Assembly (NCBI RefSeq): GCF_020360975.1
Contig: NW_025408675.1
Coordinates: 3,100,001-3,164,000, forward strand
Source: Hirsutella rhossiliensis
Lineage: Eukaryota; Ascomycota; Sordariomycetes; Hypocreales; Ophiocordycipitaceae
DNA length: 64,000 nt
Reading direction: 5' to 3'
Numbering within the stretch: position 1 is the stretch's first letter; each line of letters opens with the position of its first letter. A program made the position numbers and the translations under genes. The notes under the pieces were generated by a model. It was given only the letters and a program-made list of their open reading frames with translations, did no database searches and was not told the DNA's origin. Below are positions 22,520 to 34,809 of this stretch, one piece after another.

Positions 22520-25500
22520 AGATAGCTAGTATCCCTTAAGCGCTAGTATCCCCTTTATATATAAAAGAAATAAAATAAGGCTAATAAGAGACCTTTAAGG
22601 CACCCTTATTACTAGGTCTATAAGGAGCTAGACTTACCCCTTAAAAGCTAGCTAGATCTTCCTTTTAGTAAGGAAGTAGTTTACTTAAATTATAAGGGCC
22701 TTAAGAAAGGTTAAGTTCCTTAGGACCCTTATAAGCTATTCCTTTAATATAAAATTAAAGGCGCCCTTTATATTTAATAAGAGGGTACTAGTAATAGCCT
22801 TCTTATTAAACTCCTACTTCTTTTAAATATAGTATAAAAGGAGGAAGGCTATATTTATAGCTAAGTATTATTTTTATCCCCTTAGCTATATAAGGTTTAA
22901 AAGCCTAGCTATATTAGCTAAATAGCTTAGCTAGGTAGTATATAGCTATTTAAGGACCTTTCTTAAGTAGTTAAGTAAATATATAACCTTATAAGCCTTA
23001 AGGATAGTATAGTTTAGCTTATTTTACTTTAAAAGTATAATTCTTATAGCTTCCTTTTATACCTTAAGGTAGTATCCTTAGTTAAATAAAGCTTTATAGA
23101 CCCTATTAAAGACTCTAGGGATAGCCTTATATATATATTAATTAAGGAGGAAGCTAAGGGAGTCTAAGCTAAGGGCTTTCTTATTAAAAGAGCTAAAAAT
23201 AGTCCTCTTAATATTAAGGTCCTTTAGCTTTAGCTAGTCTTACTTATCTATACCCTTACTATTTATATAGCTTAGAGGCTCTTCTTTTTCTAAGCTTTAA
23301 AGGGGACTAAGAAAGGGGCTAAGGCTAAGTTCTAAGGTTAGGAAAAGGGTTATTAAGAAGGCCTTATATTTTTCTATAAAAGTATTAGCTTTTACTTCTA
23401 TCCCTTCTTTTATATATAAGATACTAAGAAGGGTAAGGTTAGCTTTAACCTTAGTATAAGAAAAGGCTATAAAGATATCCTTTCTTATTACTTTTATTAA
23501 GAAACTCTCTTAGTATTACTTTTTAATAGCTTTAATAGTATACTTAAAGCTATTTTAGGCCTTTATAAAGCTCTTTTAGCTCTCCTTATCTTATACTAGC
23601 CTATAAGCCTATTAAGCTAAGCTTATAGCTTTCTAAAAGTAGGTTAGCTTATTAGTTTACTAAGGCTTAGATCCCTTATAAAGCCTCTTTTTTAGTATTA
23701 CTATATTTAAGGCCTTTATAAAGGTTCTTATTAAAATAAAAGCTATCCTTTTTAAGTTATTTCTTTTTATAGCTTTCTTTATAGCTTTAAAAAGGTCTTA
23801 TTCCTTCTTAGCTAAGTATTTTAAAAATACCTTTTAGTTTACTTTCTTAAAATTATAGGTAGTAAGCCTAGCTAGTAAAGGTTTATTAGGGCCCCTTAAG
23901 CTAGCTTTATAAGCTATAGGCTTATAATTTAAGCTTATAGCCTTTAGGATATAAAAGTTAGCTTAGGTTAGCTATTTAAAAGGGCTATAGAAAGTAAGGT
24001 CTATAACTAAGGCCCCTTTTAAGCCTTTCTTTTAATAAGTGCTTTTTATAACTACCTTAAGGTTTATTAGTAAGGAAGCCTTATAGCGGTCGAGCTAGCT
24101 AATAAAGGCTTTTACCTTATAGGCCTTAAAGGGTTTTATAAATAGGTTTTATTAAAAATAGTATAAGTTAAAGTCCCTTACTAATAAAAAGAGCTACTTT
24201 AGGAGCTAGGCTATTAATAGTAGCCTTTTTATTATAAGGGGCCCTTACTAGCCTTAGTTAGCTAAGGCCCTTTTAACCTTATTTTTTTTATATAAGTTAA
24301 TAAAGGTAAATAGTTTAATACTTTTTACCTTTATAGCTTATATATTAATATTATAAAAGAGGTTAAAGCTTAAGCTAGCTTTTATTTAGGCTTTCCTCCT
24401 TTTATAAGCTATAACCCTAGGCCTTTTAGTAAGCTTAAGAAAGTTAATAAAAAGGATAAGGGTTATAATATTATAGGCTAGATACTATATAAGGATATAG
24501 CTATTATTAATCTTATAAAAGTAAGGCTCTTATAATAAGATAAGGTTTACTTTTATTTTTAGGGCTTACTTTAAGATTAATAGGTTAGCTATTTCCTACT
24601 TATTAGTATTATATTATATAATACTAATAAGGTTATAGTTAAGCTTAAGGGGCCTAAGGGGCTTTAAGGGCCTTATAAGCGTAAAGGGGCTAAAGCTATT
24701 AAGTATTAGTTATTCCCTTATAAACTTTATATTATACCTTATTAGTTATAAAGTACTCTCCTTTATAGTTATAGTATTAAACCTTAAAGTAAGAGTAGCC
24801 TTAGCTAGCCTTATAGCTAAGGTAGTTATAGTCCTTAGTTAGGTACTTTTCTAAGTAAAAGGTATACTTAATAAGCTGCTCTTTATAGGCCTTAACTTAA
24901 ATCTATAAACCTATTATATAAAGGCTTTTTTTAGTTTTTAGCCCTTATAGCCTTTAAAGGGACTATAAAGATAATATATCCTACCTTTTAAGTGAGGCCT
25001 AAGGTACTTAGCTACCTAGGCTGCCTTAAGATATCGATCCTACTAAAGGTTTTAGCTTTTATAGTAAAGATATTAAGGATAAAGGTCTTTAAGAGGTTAG
25101 GGACGCTCTAAGCTACTAGCTTAGTTTAGCTAGTAGGAAGGTTAGCTAATTTAATAGGTAGCTCCTTAAAGTATAAGGACTACTTCTCTTACTACTTTAA
25201 AAGCTTCTTTACTATATATAGGCCTTTTATCTTTATAACTATATTACTTTTATTTAACGTTAATAGAGCTAATATAGCTAGTTTATTTATAGCTTTATTA
25301 AGCTTATTATAATAAGTAATAAGGTTAATAGCTAGCGTTAGTAATTCCTTCTTTAGCTTTAATATAAGTTAGAAGTTATCTTTTACGTTCCTCTTAGCTA
25401 GGGCCTTAGTTAGGGCTTTTACTAAGGCTTTTACTAGAGCCTTAGCTAGGGCCTTAGCTAGGGCCTTAAGCGCCTTCTTTATAGTAACCTTAGCTTATAA

Positions 25501-25880
25501 GCTTACTTTAGGGTTTCCTTAGGTAGCCTTAAGCTATTAAACGGCCTTAAGCTAGTATAAGGGCTATTATAGAGGCTATTAGTAGTCTAGGGTCCTTATA
25601 GCTACCTTCTTAAGCCTTTTTATAAGGGTCTTATAAAAGGGTTTAATTTTTAAAGCTTCCTTAAAAGCTTAGAGGGCCTATTAAAGGAATCCTTAAGCCC
25701 GGTCCTTAAAAAAGGGGTGCTAGGGCTAGGGCTAGGTTTATTATAAGTATTAAAATATAGGTTAGATAGGTATAGGGCTAATAAGGCTACTAAAGGTAGC
25801 TCTCTTTTACTTCTTTACTTACTTTAAAGGCTAGTTAAGCTAAAAGTAGCTAGCTTAAGGTAGGGCTAAGCTAGGCCTAA

Positions 25881-26272
25881 TATAAGAATATACCCTTATA
25901 TTCCTATTTTACTACTATTAAGAAATAATAAGTATAGGAAGGCTCTATAAAATAAGCTAGTAAAAAGAGGCTCTATAATATAGTTTAAGGGAATAACCTT
26001 TAAAGATAAAGACCTCTACTAGATATCTATACTTTCCTTTAGGAAAAGCGGGTTAAGATAAGCCTACCCTAATAAATTAAAATATATATAAAATGTATAA
26101 GTTAATTACGTATAGAACGGATACCCTATTACCTATTTTAGCTTAGCGGTTCTAAAGTTATCTACGATATAAGAATAAGTAAGGCATAGAATATTCTAGT
26201 TAAATCTACTACTTATACTAAAACCTATAGTCTTACGTTAACTATTATATTATAATTAGACTACCTACTAAG
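25881..26272 (+). repeat. Truncated LTR-B copy
   Basis: It begins TATAAGAATATACC and matches the first 390 bp of the LTR-B copies at 35,265 and 37,819. The match stops at CTACCTACTAAG, where unrelated sequence begins. The remaining 300 bp are missing. It marks the 5' edge of LINE-2. Confidence 0.8.
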
Positions 26273-26329
26273 TAGACCCTTATATAGCTAGACTAGCTAT
26301 ATAAGGAAATTTAAGTTAACTAAACTAAT

Positions 26330-27140
26330 ATCTCTAAGGACTAAAAAAGCTTTATTAAGGTAATGCTTTTTATAAACGCTTTTTTAAGGATAGGTTTCCC
26401 TTATTTCTTATAGACCTACCTAAGTAAGTATAACTAGTTTACCCTTTAAGACTTTATTAACTAAATAAAATCCTACTTTAGCTATAAGGTAAAGAAGATA
26501 TAGTTTAATAAAGAGCTATTTATAAAGGATATCTTAAATTAACTTTAAAAAAGAGGTATTTTACCCCTTTTATTAATACTAAATACCTAGGCTTAAAATA
26601 AAGGGGTAAAAGAATTAAGGGGTACTATAATAAAAAGGGCCTATATAATAAGACTTACTATAAAGCTTCCTTATAACTTTTAAAGGGAAGTTATTAAAAC
26701 TACTTATTACCTTTAGAACTAGACCCTAAGGGACCCTAGGGGCCTAAGGGACTATAGGGACCTAGAACCCTTTTTTAAGACCTAAGGAATAAATAAAAAA
26801 TCTCGTCTTAAGCTCTTTATAAAAAGGAGGGCCTCGCTAGCTTACCTTTATACCTATAGCTATAAGGTATACGCTATAACTACTAATATATAGCTTAAAA
26901 GAAAGAAGAAAAGAAAGCTTAATCTTAAAGCCTTTATTAGTTACCTTATTAGTTATAATTCTATAAATATCTTTTAAATCTAGATTCTTCTTTTATAGAA
27001 GGTTATTTTAACTAAGGATATAATTTTCGATAAATCTAGCTTCTTTAATAGAAAGAAGGATTAATAGCCCCTCTTAATCTTATAACGTTAACTAATTTAA
27101 AAGATCTAAGTCCCCTTTTTATAATAGTCTTAAGATAAGG
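26330..27140 (+). pseudogene. Copia integrase fragment (copia-B type), plus strand
   Basis: With stops read through, this gives the second half of a copia integrase: DFINQIKSYFSYKVKKI-like sequence (about 26,450-26,500), then the glutamate block equivalent to NGxAERS (about 26,590-26,615), an IIxRAYIIRLTIKLPYN segment (26,635-26,670) and the C-terminal SLxxLYTYxYKVY block (about 26,830-26,880). It then ends in the linker leading towards the reverse transcriptase (about 27,100-27,140). The same sequence lies inverted at 37,100-37,810 in copia B. The fragment has neither gag nor reverse transcriptase. Confidence 0.7.
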
Positions 27141-27247
27141 AAATAAAAAAAGAAACTAACTATTATATACTAGTCCCTTAGTATAGGGCTAGTACTTTAA
27201 CCTTACCGTCTACCTAGATCTAGTATAGGTCTAATAGGTAATTAAAC

Positions 27248-27330
27248 GAACTAGCTACTATATATAATTAAACGTATTATATAGACTAGCTACTATATAT
27301 TATTATACGTATTAAATATAGACTAGCTAA
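27248..27330 (+). repeat. Short tandem repeat (about 35 bp, 2+ copies)
   Basis: The unit GACTAGCTACTATATATAA... with a TACGTATT core occurs twice in a row, followed by a partial third copy. The surrounding 27,141-27,615 is A+T-rich and otherwise featureless to me. Confidence 0.6.
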
Positions 27331-27615
27331 TAGTCTTATAAGTTAAAGTAAGAGTAATAATAACTATCTATATTCTTCTCTACTTACCTAAGATCTAGTA
27401 GGTTCTCTATCTTTTATATATACTATAGCGAGCGTAAGACCTTACTTAAGGCTTTAACTAAGTAATATCTTAACCTTATAATTATACGATAGTAGTATAG
27501 TATATTAGCGGTATTTCCTAGTATTTGCCTTAGGTAGGTATAGGTATTTCTCTATAATTTCCCTACTATATTCTTATAGTAACTTCTTAGTAAAATATTA
27601 GTATAATCCCTAAGG

Positions 27616-28058
27616 TCTCGCGTAGAGAGATTTAAGAAGTATATAAAAATATATAAAGGTAAAATTAAAAGTAAGGGGTCGGATAAGTAAGGTAGAGAGA
27701 TTTAATTCTTATAGGAGTAGTAATAAAGGTAAGGGAGTAATTATTATATTGCCTTAATTATCCTTCTTTCCTCTATCTAACGCCCCCTTTTATACCTATC
27801 TAGTACCTTAATTAATAAAGAAGATACTACTTAAAGAAGCTATTAATATCCTTTTAACTACTAAGATTTTTCCTAGTTTTTCCCCTCCTTTTTAGCTATT
27901 ACCGGTATATCCGTCTTATCTCTCGCTACTTATACTTCCCTTTATATACCTCTTTTTAGCTCCTTCTTCCTTCTTTTATACTAGGTATTTTTAGCTTCCT
28001 TAGTCCCTCTTACTAAGAGATTTCTCTAAGAACTATAAAATTAAGCTATACTTTATAA
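27616..28058. repeat. Repeat C, copy 2 (443 bp)
   Basis: Matches 423-907 over its length (begins TCTCGCGTAGAGAG, ends ACTTTATAA), about 40 bp shorter. It retains CpG at positions that read TA in copy 1. No flanking duplication is visible, so the site has probably been rearranged. Confidence 0.6.
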
Positions 28059-28379
28059 TATACCCCCTTAGCTATAGCCTGCCTTTTAAGGGTATAGTTA
28101 ATATAGCTTCGGGCTAGTAAGCGTATAGGGGAGGTTCTTAGCTCTATACTTCTCCCTTTACTTAAGGAAGGTAGGGGCCCTTTTAGGTCCCTAGGCTCTT
28201 TTAGACCTACTTAAGGAATAGGGGCCTAAAGAGGGGAAAGTCCTATAAGAAAGGGGGCCTTCTTAGAATAGAAAACCCTAATTAAATAAGGGGCCCTCTA
28301 AAAGGAAAAACCTCTTCCTTTTCTTTAGCTATAGATATTACCTTCTTATATAGGCTATTAGCTCCTCTTATAGACTCTT

Positions 28380-28797
28380 AAGGCGGGCCTCTAAGGATAG
28401 ATTTTCTCGAACGTCTTCTAGCCTAATTTACTATAAAAAGACAGCTAGCTTCTACTTTAGTAGGGGCTTTATAAGACCGTCGGCTTTTATTAATACTATT
28501 AGAACCTAATAAACGGAAATAAGTCCCCTTTAAACCTCTTAGCGTAACTAATATTAATAGATATCGATATACTATAGCTAGGTTAATAGCTTTACGTTTT
28601 CTATAAGAATTTATATAGTCTATATATTATCGTATTTTATAGCTAATAAGGACGGAATTTATAGTTATAAAGATATTAGTAGCTAGCTAAGGGAAATCGC
28701 TTCTTTTAATGCTTCTAAAATAGCTAGTAGCTCTACCTCTATACTTAAAGTTATAATTATAGCTTACTTTAAAGCTCTCTAAGTAATAGTTCCTTTA
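28380..28797 (-). pseudogene. Copia B, RNase H end (first segment)
   Basis: The minus strand shows the C-terminal half of a copia RNase H: an ALSxxEVELLAILEALKEAI block (about 28,680-28,740), a CDN-like block read as KYDNI (about 28,625) and an HVDIHxxW-like block read as YIDIY (about 28,550). It is the downstream continuation of the copia B segments at 34,810-37,813. The element is split here by copia A, whose AAAAG duplication joins the two halves. From about 28,060 to 28,380 lies RIP-mutated 3' sequence with no recognised feature. Confidence 0.75.
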
Positions 28798-28802
28798 AAA
28801 AG

Positions 28803-29370
28803 TATAAGGAACGGTGTTCCTACTATAAATAAAGTAGCTATAATATACTCTCCCGATTATATAAGCTAATAAGTAGTATATTAATTATAGACAAAATCTC
28901 ATCCTATAGAGCAAGAATCGCTCGTTATTTTGCATGTTATTATGCATTAAACGGGTTGCCGGTTATCGTATAATCGGGAATCGAAGGAACAGAGCTAGCT
29001 TAGAATGCTAGCTAAGACCTTTTAAGAACACCGGCACGACCAACCTCCTTTAAACACAAATATTAGTAGAACCAAGACACTTCTAGATTTACTCGAGGTA
29101 TTACGGAATTCCCTAGTCTTAGGGCTATACGGCAGCCTAAATCTGGTCCCGAAAGGTTCTTCCGTTCAGCTACAATTGTCTATATAAGACAGCATGTCCG
29201 CTAGTAGATAGATAGAGAATTATAAACTTTAATACCTCTTCTATATACTAATACACTACTAATAAATTCCGTTGAAAATCCTACCTTATACTCCTTCTTC
29301 CCCTCTATTACGTAGTCTTACGTGATTCCTTGATTTCCTAAAATTCCGCTTTTGCTTATATACCTTAAGA
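28803..29370 (+). repeat. Copia A 5' LTR (568 bp)
   Basis: Starts TATAAGGAACGGTGTTCC (with a GGAACGGTGTTCC inverted motif) and ends ATACCTTAAGA. It aligns without indels to 34,237-34,804 and to the inverted solo copy at 20,728-21,295. Differences are mainly transitions. The region around 28,920-29,190 keeps many CA/TG sites. Confidence 0.9.
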
Positions 29371-29384
29371 GGTTATAAGTCCGG
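29371..29384 (+). promoter_or_regulatory. Copia A primer-binding site (half initiator-tRNA type)
   Basis: GGTTATAAGTCCGG directly after the 5' LTR. Apart from one G-to-A and one C-to-T difference it equals GGTTATGAGCCCGG, nearly complementary to the anticodon arm of initiator methionine tRNA. Drosophila copia and yeast Ty5 are known to prime with an initiator tRNA half. Confidence 0.65.
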
Positions 29385-29499
29385 CTTACTCCTTTAAGCC
29401 GGAAATCAACTACTTTTGAAATTCCTCGTCGAAATATTCAATTAAAATTCCTTTCGAAATTCCCCCTGACTTCTTTTACCTTCCTACGCTCTTAAACTC

Positions 29500-30980
29500 C
29501 CGTCTAGACTTCTCGATCCCTACGAACGAAATAATACCGAATTTATATAAAATAGGTAGATAGAAAGAATACGAATTTACTAGACTTAAGGGAAATTTAA
29601 ATTATACCTAATAGACTACGAGGATAGAAGCTATCCTTATAAAAGAAAAGCTTATTACTGCTCTAGAGCAAGCAAATTATATATAGACTACGGAGACTTT
29701 ATCTATAATATTCCTTTAAGTCGAAGATAGTCCCTTAATATAAATTCGGCATCTAAAAAATGCTAAAGAAGCGTAGGATGAGCTTAAAAAGCTATATAAT
29801 CCGTCGAACTTTTCGTCGAATTATCTGCTTATTAAGCAGCTCTTTAATCTTAGTCCCTCGGACTTAATTTAGAAATACCTTTATAAGGTAAAGGAAATCT
29901 ACGAGGATTTAAAATCCTATAATATAGAAATTCTAGAAGTTATTCTTATAGCATAGATTCTTAATTGCCTTAATAAGGAATTTAGAAGCTATATTATAAA
30001 TATTACGTAGAGCCTTAGGTATAATTCTACGCGTTTACCTCGAAACCCTTATAGCTAGTCTTTTAGACGAAGCTAGAAGAATAGAGGATATAGACGAATC
30101 TTCGGAGAAAGCCTTCCTAATACGAAGGAAGCCTTGGAAATCCTATAGAAATTCTACGGATACTCCTTATTATAAGGAATATAAAAAACCAGGGCATTTT
30201 ATAGTAAATTGCTATAAATTATACCCGAATAAGGCTCCGCTTATTAGGTATTAAATAAAGGAAAAAGGACGATAGGACTCGAATTTCTAAGAAGAAAAAT
30301 CTTCTTCTTCTTCTTCTTCTGAAGAAATCCCTTCTAGTAGTATTTCTACTACTAATAAAAGAAGGAAGGCTCGAATTACTGAGCTAGAGTCCGATTCGGA
30401 AGATAGTAATAAGGTCTTAAATATAGCTTCGTAAGAAGAAAATATAGACCTAGATATCGACCTTATAGACCTCTCTAGGGCTGACCCTATATATACGTCT
30501 AAGGATTTAGAGGTAATTTTAACCTCTATAATTACCCTTATAGTAGAAGCTAATAAAGACTCTCTTTTAGGACCTCTAAAAGCCTCGATTCTTAGAATTA
30601 GTCTTAAAGGTAAGAGAAGGAGGATTTCTAGTTATAAGAATAAAAGGATCTTTGATTTTATATATAATACCGGAGCTACTAGGTATATAGTATCTAATAA
30701 GAATTTCCTTATTAACTATAAAGAAATTAAGTCTAAAGTTTGCTAGGGAAAAGCTTCCTTTATATTAGTAAAAGGAAAGGGGGACTTAGTATTTAAGTTC
30801 CCGTATAGTAGAAAAAGGTATATCCTTTAAGACTGCTTTTATATACCTAAATTAAGGGTAAATATACTATCCTAATCTTATTCTAATAATACCTATGCCT
30901 TAATAGGAGGAAATAAAGTCCTTTTATTAGATAATAAGGCTAAGGTCCTTACTAAAGGATTTCTTAGAAATAAATTATAT
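29500..30980 (+). pseudogene. Copia A gag and protease
   Basis: The gag tract runs from about 29,510. Its zinc knuckle at about 30,166-30,222 reads PYYKEYKKPGHFIVNCYK: the histidine and last cysteine remain while the first two cysteines have become tyrosine. A GAA/TCT-rich acidic-serine tract follows (about 30,290-30,330). The protease active site at 30,666-30,674 reads Asn-Thr-Gly in FIYNTGATRYIVSN, so the catalytic aspartate is lost (GAT to AAT). Stops TAG/TAA occur throughout. Confidence 0.75.
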
Positions 30981-31029
30981 TATATTCCTATAGAACCTTT
31001 ATTAGAAAGCTAATCGATCCTTATTATAT

Positions 31030-31960
31030 CTTTAAAAGCAAAGGATATAGATTTTTATACTTAGCACTTATACTTAGGGCATATAAATAGTAGGTCTATT
31101 TTAGAAATATTAAAAAGATATAATAAGGATATAAAAATACCTCTAGAAGAGGAAAATAAAATAAGGCAATACGAAATATATATTAACGAATAAGGTTAAT
31201 AAATAACCTTCGTATAAGTCTTATTCTTATTTAGAAAAAATAGTATTATATATTTAGGGGCTAATTAAAGTGCCTACTTATAATAAATATTACTATTATA
31301 TTTCTTTCCTAGACGTAGGAACCCGATATCTAGAAATATACCTTCTTGAAAAAGGAGAAGCTCTAGATAGGTTCCTAGAATTTAAAAATAGGGTAGAAAA
31401 TAACCCTAAAAATACTAGGATTAGAGAAGCATTTTCTAATAATGCTAAAGAATTTATATATAAAATAAAGCTCTATTATAAAAAAGAAGGAATTACCTTT
31501 AATTCTAGTCCTCCTAGGACGCCGGAATCTAACGGTAGAATAGAAAGAATAAATCGTACTATATTAGAAAAAGTACGAGCTCTTTTATTTACTACTAGGC
31601 TTCCTAAATATCTATAGGGAGAAGCTGTTTTAATAGCTACCTATTTATAAAATAGATTACCGTATTCTACGATAGGATTTAAAAGTCCTATAAAAAAGAG
31701 GGATAATATAATACTACCCTTCGAGACCTTAAATAAAATTAAGACCTTCGGAAGCCTTATATATTATAAGAATAAAGACCCTAAAGATAAGCTAGATAAT
31801 AAAGCTTTTAAGGGAATAATAGTAGGCTATTTAGAAAATGCATATAAAATCTAGGATTTTTCTAAGAGAAAGATTACTATCTCTAGAAATATTACTATAC
31901 TAGAAAATAAATTTATAAAAAATCTAGAAATCTCTAGTAGTAATAATACCTTTGATTTTA
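31030..31960 (+). pseudogene. Copia A integrase
   Basis: A pre-integrase H-H segment (about 31,060-31,090, HLYLGHINSRS) is followed by the core. FLDVGTRYLEIY (31,306-31,340) is intact, SNNAKEF at about 31,434-31,454 stands where SDNAKEF is expected (second catalytic aspartate changed to Asn), and the PESNGRIERINRT block with the catalytic glutamate (about 31,525-31,560) is intact. The 31,270-31,617 stretch is open. The C-terminal SLIYYKNK and GIIVGYLENAYKI blocks follow to about 31,860. Confidence 0.85.
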
Positions 31961-32279
31961 ATTTTATTCCGAATAAAGATAAGCTAGAAAGCTATATCCC
32001 TATAGAGAAAGCTACTAGAGAACCTAGAGATAAAAGTCCCTTGCCCTTTATAGAAGAAGAGTCTCTAAATAACGATCCTATTCCTACTACTAGTAAAATA
32101 GTAGTAGAATTACCTAAGAAGCCGGAAGGGTTCGATTCTAACTATATTAAATACCTTAACGTTAATTTATTTCTAAACTACGATTTTATAGAGTTAATTC
32201 TAGCTAGTATAGAAAATCAGGATCTAAAAATTCTAAAGACCTATAAATAGGCAATAAATAGCCCTAAAATAGCATTTTA

Positions 32280-33880
32280 AAAAGAGGCTATAATTAAGGA
32301 AATTATCTAGCTAATTAAATATAAAACTTAGGAATTTTCCTACCTCCCTATAGATAGGGAGGCTATAGGAGGCCGCTAGGTCTATACTATTAAGAAGGAT
32401 AGTTAAAATAATATAATAAAATATAAAGCCCGTTTTATAATATAGGGATTTAAGTAGATCTATAGCTTAGATTTCCTAGATACCTTCTTAACTACGGCTA
32501 GACCTAAATCTATTAGAATTCTACTTATTTTAGCTATTATCTATAAATTCGAAGCTTTATAAATAGATATAATAAATGCCTTTATATATACCGATATAGA
32601 TAGCGAAGTATATATCGATCTTCCTATAGGCTACGAAGAATACGCTCTTAAAGAATATTATTTAAAATATAGATTAGCTTATAGAGCTAAAGGAATTAAA
32701 TTAACTAAATTCCTAGACCTATATAAAACCGGTTAAATTAAAGCAAAGCTAAAGAAAGCATTATATAGCCTAAAATAAAGTCCTAAGCTCTAGTATAATT
32801 ATTTAAAAATTATACTAAATAAACTTAGATTTCTTCCTCTTTTAATAGACGAAGGAGTATTTATAAATAAGGACTATAGTATAGCCTTAGTAATTTACGT
32901 CGACGACTTTCTTATAGTAGGGCCCTCTAAATCTATAATAGAAGAAAGATTATTTAAAGAATAATCTAAATTCTTAGATTTTACTATCTTAGGAGATATA
33001 AAAGACTTCTTAGGTCTAAATATTATAATAAACCGAGAAAATAAAGAGCTATATATATCCTAAGAAAATTATACCTTAAATAAATTAAAGGAATTTAATA
33101 AAGAAGGTTTAGGAACTTCTTACCGCTATAGTAGGCTTTAAGCTTATAAAAGCAAAGGAATTACCTTCTAAGGAAGATATATTATAATTTTAGAAAGAAA
33201 TAGGATCTCTATTATACTTAGCCTTATTTACTAGGCTAGATATCTTATATTCTATAATTTCCTACCCTAGATTCGCGGCTAAGCCCGACTAGACGTATTT
33301 TAAGGCTTTAAATATAATTTAGAAATATTTAAATAAATTTCCTAGCCTAAAGATTAAATATAATTGCAATATCCCTTTTACCTATCTATATATAAAGGGT
33401 TTTACCGACTCTAGCTAGGCGTCGGATTTAACGGAGGGAAAATCCTTTTCCGGTTACTATTTTTATATATATAATAATATAATAAGCTAGGCTTGCTCTA
33501 AGTAGAAAGCCGTTGCCCTTTCTACCTATAAAGTAGAGTATATTAGCCTTAGGGAGGTAAATAAAGAAGCTATTTATTTAAATATACTTTTTAAATATAT
33601 TACTAAGGATCTATCTATTAAGATTCCTAATACTATACCTCCTATTTTAACGGATAATACTGCTGCTATTAAATTAGCAGAAAATCCGGAATTTTATAAA
33701 AGGTCTAAGTATATAAGATTAGCCTATTACTATACTAGAACTAGTATAAGAGAAGGGGAAATTAGAGTTTTTTATATTAAATTAAAAGATAATATAGCTA
33801 ATATTTTTATAAAGGAATTAAGACCTAGATTACTCTATAAATTTAGAGACAGTCTATCCTTAATATAAGTTCCTAAGCAA
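32280..33880 (+). pseudogene. Copia A reverse transcriptase and RNase H
   Basis: The reverse transcriptase shows DIxNAFIYTDIDSEVYI (about 32,568-32,615), KKALYSLKxSPKLxY (32,752-32,795) and the catalytic VIYVDDFLIVG (32,890-32,922) with both aspartates intact. RNase H follows: TDSSxASD (about 33,405), LSTYKVEYISL (33,517-33,550, catalytic Glu kept) and TDNTAAIKLAENPEFYKRSK (about 33,651-33,710), then the terminal IREGEIRVFYIK...DNIANIFIKEL block (to about 33,820). Damage is mainly TAG in place of Gln/Trp codons. Confidence 0.87.
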
Positions 33881-34236
33881 TTAAAAGGGGTTTTAGATAT
33901 TCCTTATACTTTCTATATCTTTCCCTACTAGGTTTTTCCTTTTAGGTTTCCTAGAGAAATATTTACTAGGTTTTTATCTATTAAGATTTTCCTAGTAATA
34001 ATAGGTTTTACCTTATATAAGGTTATCCTATAAATAATTATTATAACTATAGATTTTTCCTACTATAGGTTTTTCTATTAGTATATACCTAAGGATTTTC
34101 TTTTCCTAAGAAAGAATAGGTTTTTATATCCTATTAAGGTATAAGAATAGTTTTCCTAAATTAGGTTTTTACCCTATATATATACTACTATAAATAAATT
34201 AGTAAAGAGTATATAAATCTACTCTTTAAGGGAGGC

Positions 34237-34804
34237 TATAAGGAACGGTGTTCCTACTATAAACAAAGCAGCTATAATATACTCTCCCGATTATATAAGC
34301 TAATAAGTAGTATGTTAATTATAGACAAAATCTTATCTAATAGAGCAAGATTCGCTCGTTATTTTATATGTTATTATGCATTAAACGGGTTGCCGGTTAT
34401 CGTACAATCGGGAATCGAAGGAACAGAGCTAGCTTAGAATGCTAGCTAAGACCTCTTAAGAACACCGGCACGACCAACCTCCTTTAAACACGAATATTAG
34501 TAGAACCAAGACACTTCTAGATTTACTCGAGGCATCACGGAATTCCCTAGTCTTAGGGCTATACGGCAGCCTAAATCTAGTCCCTAAAGGTTCTTCCGTT
34601 CAGCTATAATTGTCTATATAAGACAGTATATCCGCTAGTAAATAGATAGAGAATTATAAACTTTAATACCTCTTCTATATACTAATATACTACTAATAAA
34701 TTCCGTTGAAAATCCTACCTTATACTCCTTCTTCCCCTCTATTACGTAGTCTTACGTAATTCCTTAATTTCCTAAAATTCCGCTTTTGCTTATATACCTT
34801 AAGA
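34237..34804 (+). repeat. Copia A 3' LTR (568 bp)
   Basis: Same length as the 5' LTR and preceded by a purine tract, TTTAAGGGAGGC (34,225-34,236), that would serve as polypurine tract. Differences from the 5' LTR are scattered transitions, for example AAACAAAGCAGC here against AAATAAAGTAGC there. AAAAG follows at 34,805-34,809. Confidence 0.9.
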
Positions 34805-34809
34805 AAAAG

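Larger units (their letters stand above)
19880..25880 (-). mobile_element. Tad-like LINE (LINE-2), minus strand, heavily RIP-mutated
   Basis: A non-LTR retrotransposon whose 3' end lies at about 19,880 and whose 5' end lies before 25,880. Diagnostic parts on the minus strand are the end of the reverse-transcriptase domain, with a KTELIHFS-like motif read as KIELIYFSK near 22,390, and the C-terminal finger at about 20,230-20,320. In the finger CPNYKRERE and a preceding Cys/His cluster are recognisable, typical of LINE ORF2 C-termini. The last 330 bp are homologous to the un-RIPped remnant at 53,965-54,303. Solo LTR-A (20,728-21,295) is inserted. The 5' border is estimated from the change at LTR-B. 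Confidence 0.7.
28803..34804 (+). mobile_element. Ty1/copia LTR retrotransposon copia A (6,002 bp), partly RIP-mutated
   Basis: Complete element in plus orientation with 568-bp LTRs at both ends, duplication AAAAG (28,798-28,802 and 34,805-34,809), a primer-binding site at 29,371 and a purine tract before the 3' LTR. Inside, gag, protease, integrase, reverse transcriptase and RNase H follow in Ty1/copia order. RIP is moderate: frames are open for long stretches (integrase about 31,270-31,617) but every domain carries TAG/TAA stops. It sits inside copia B and is therefore younger than it. Confidence 0.92.
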
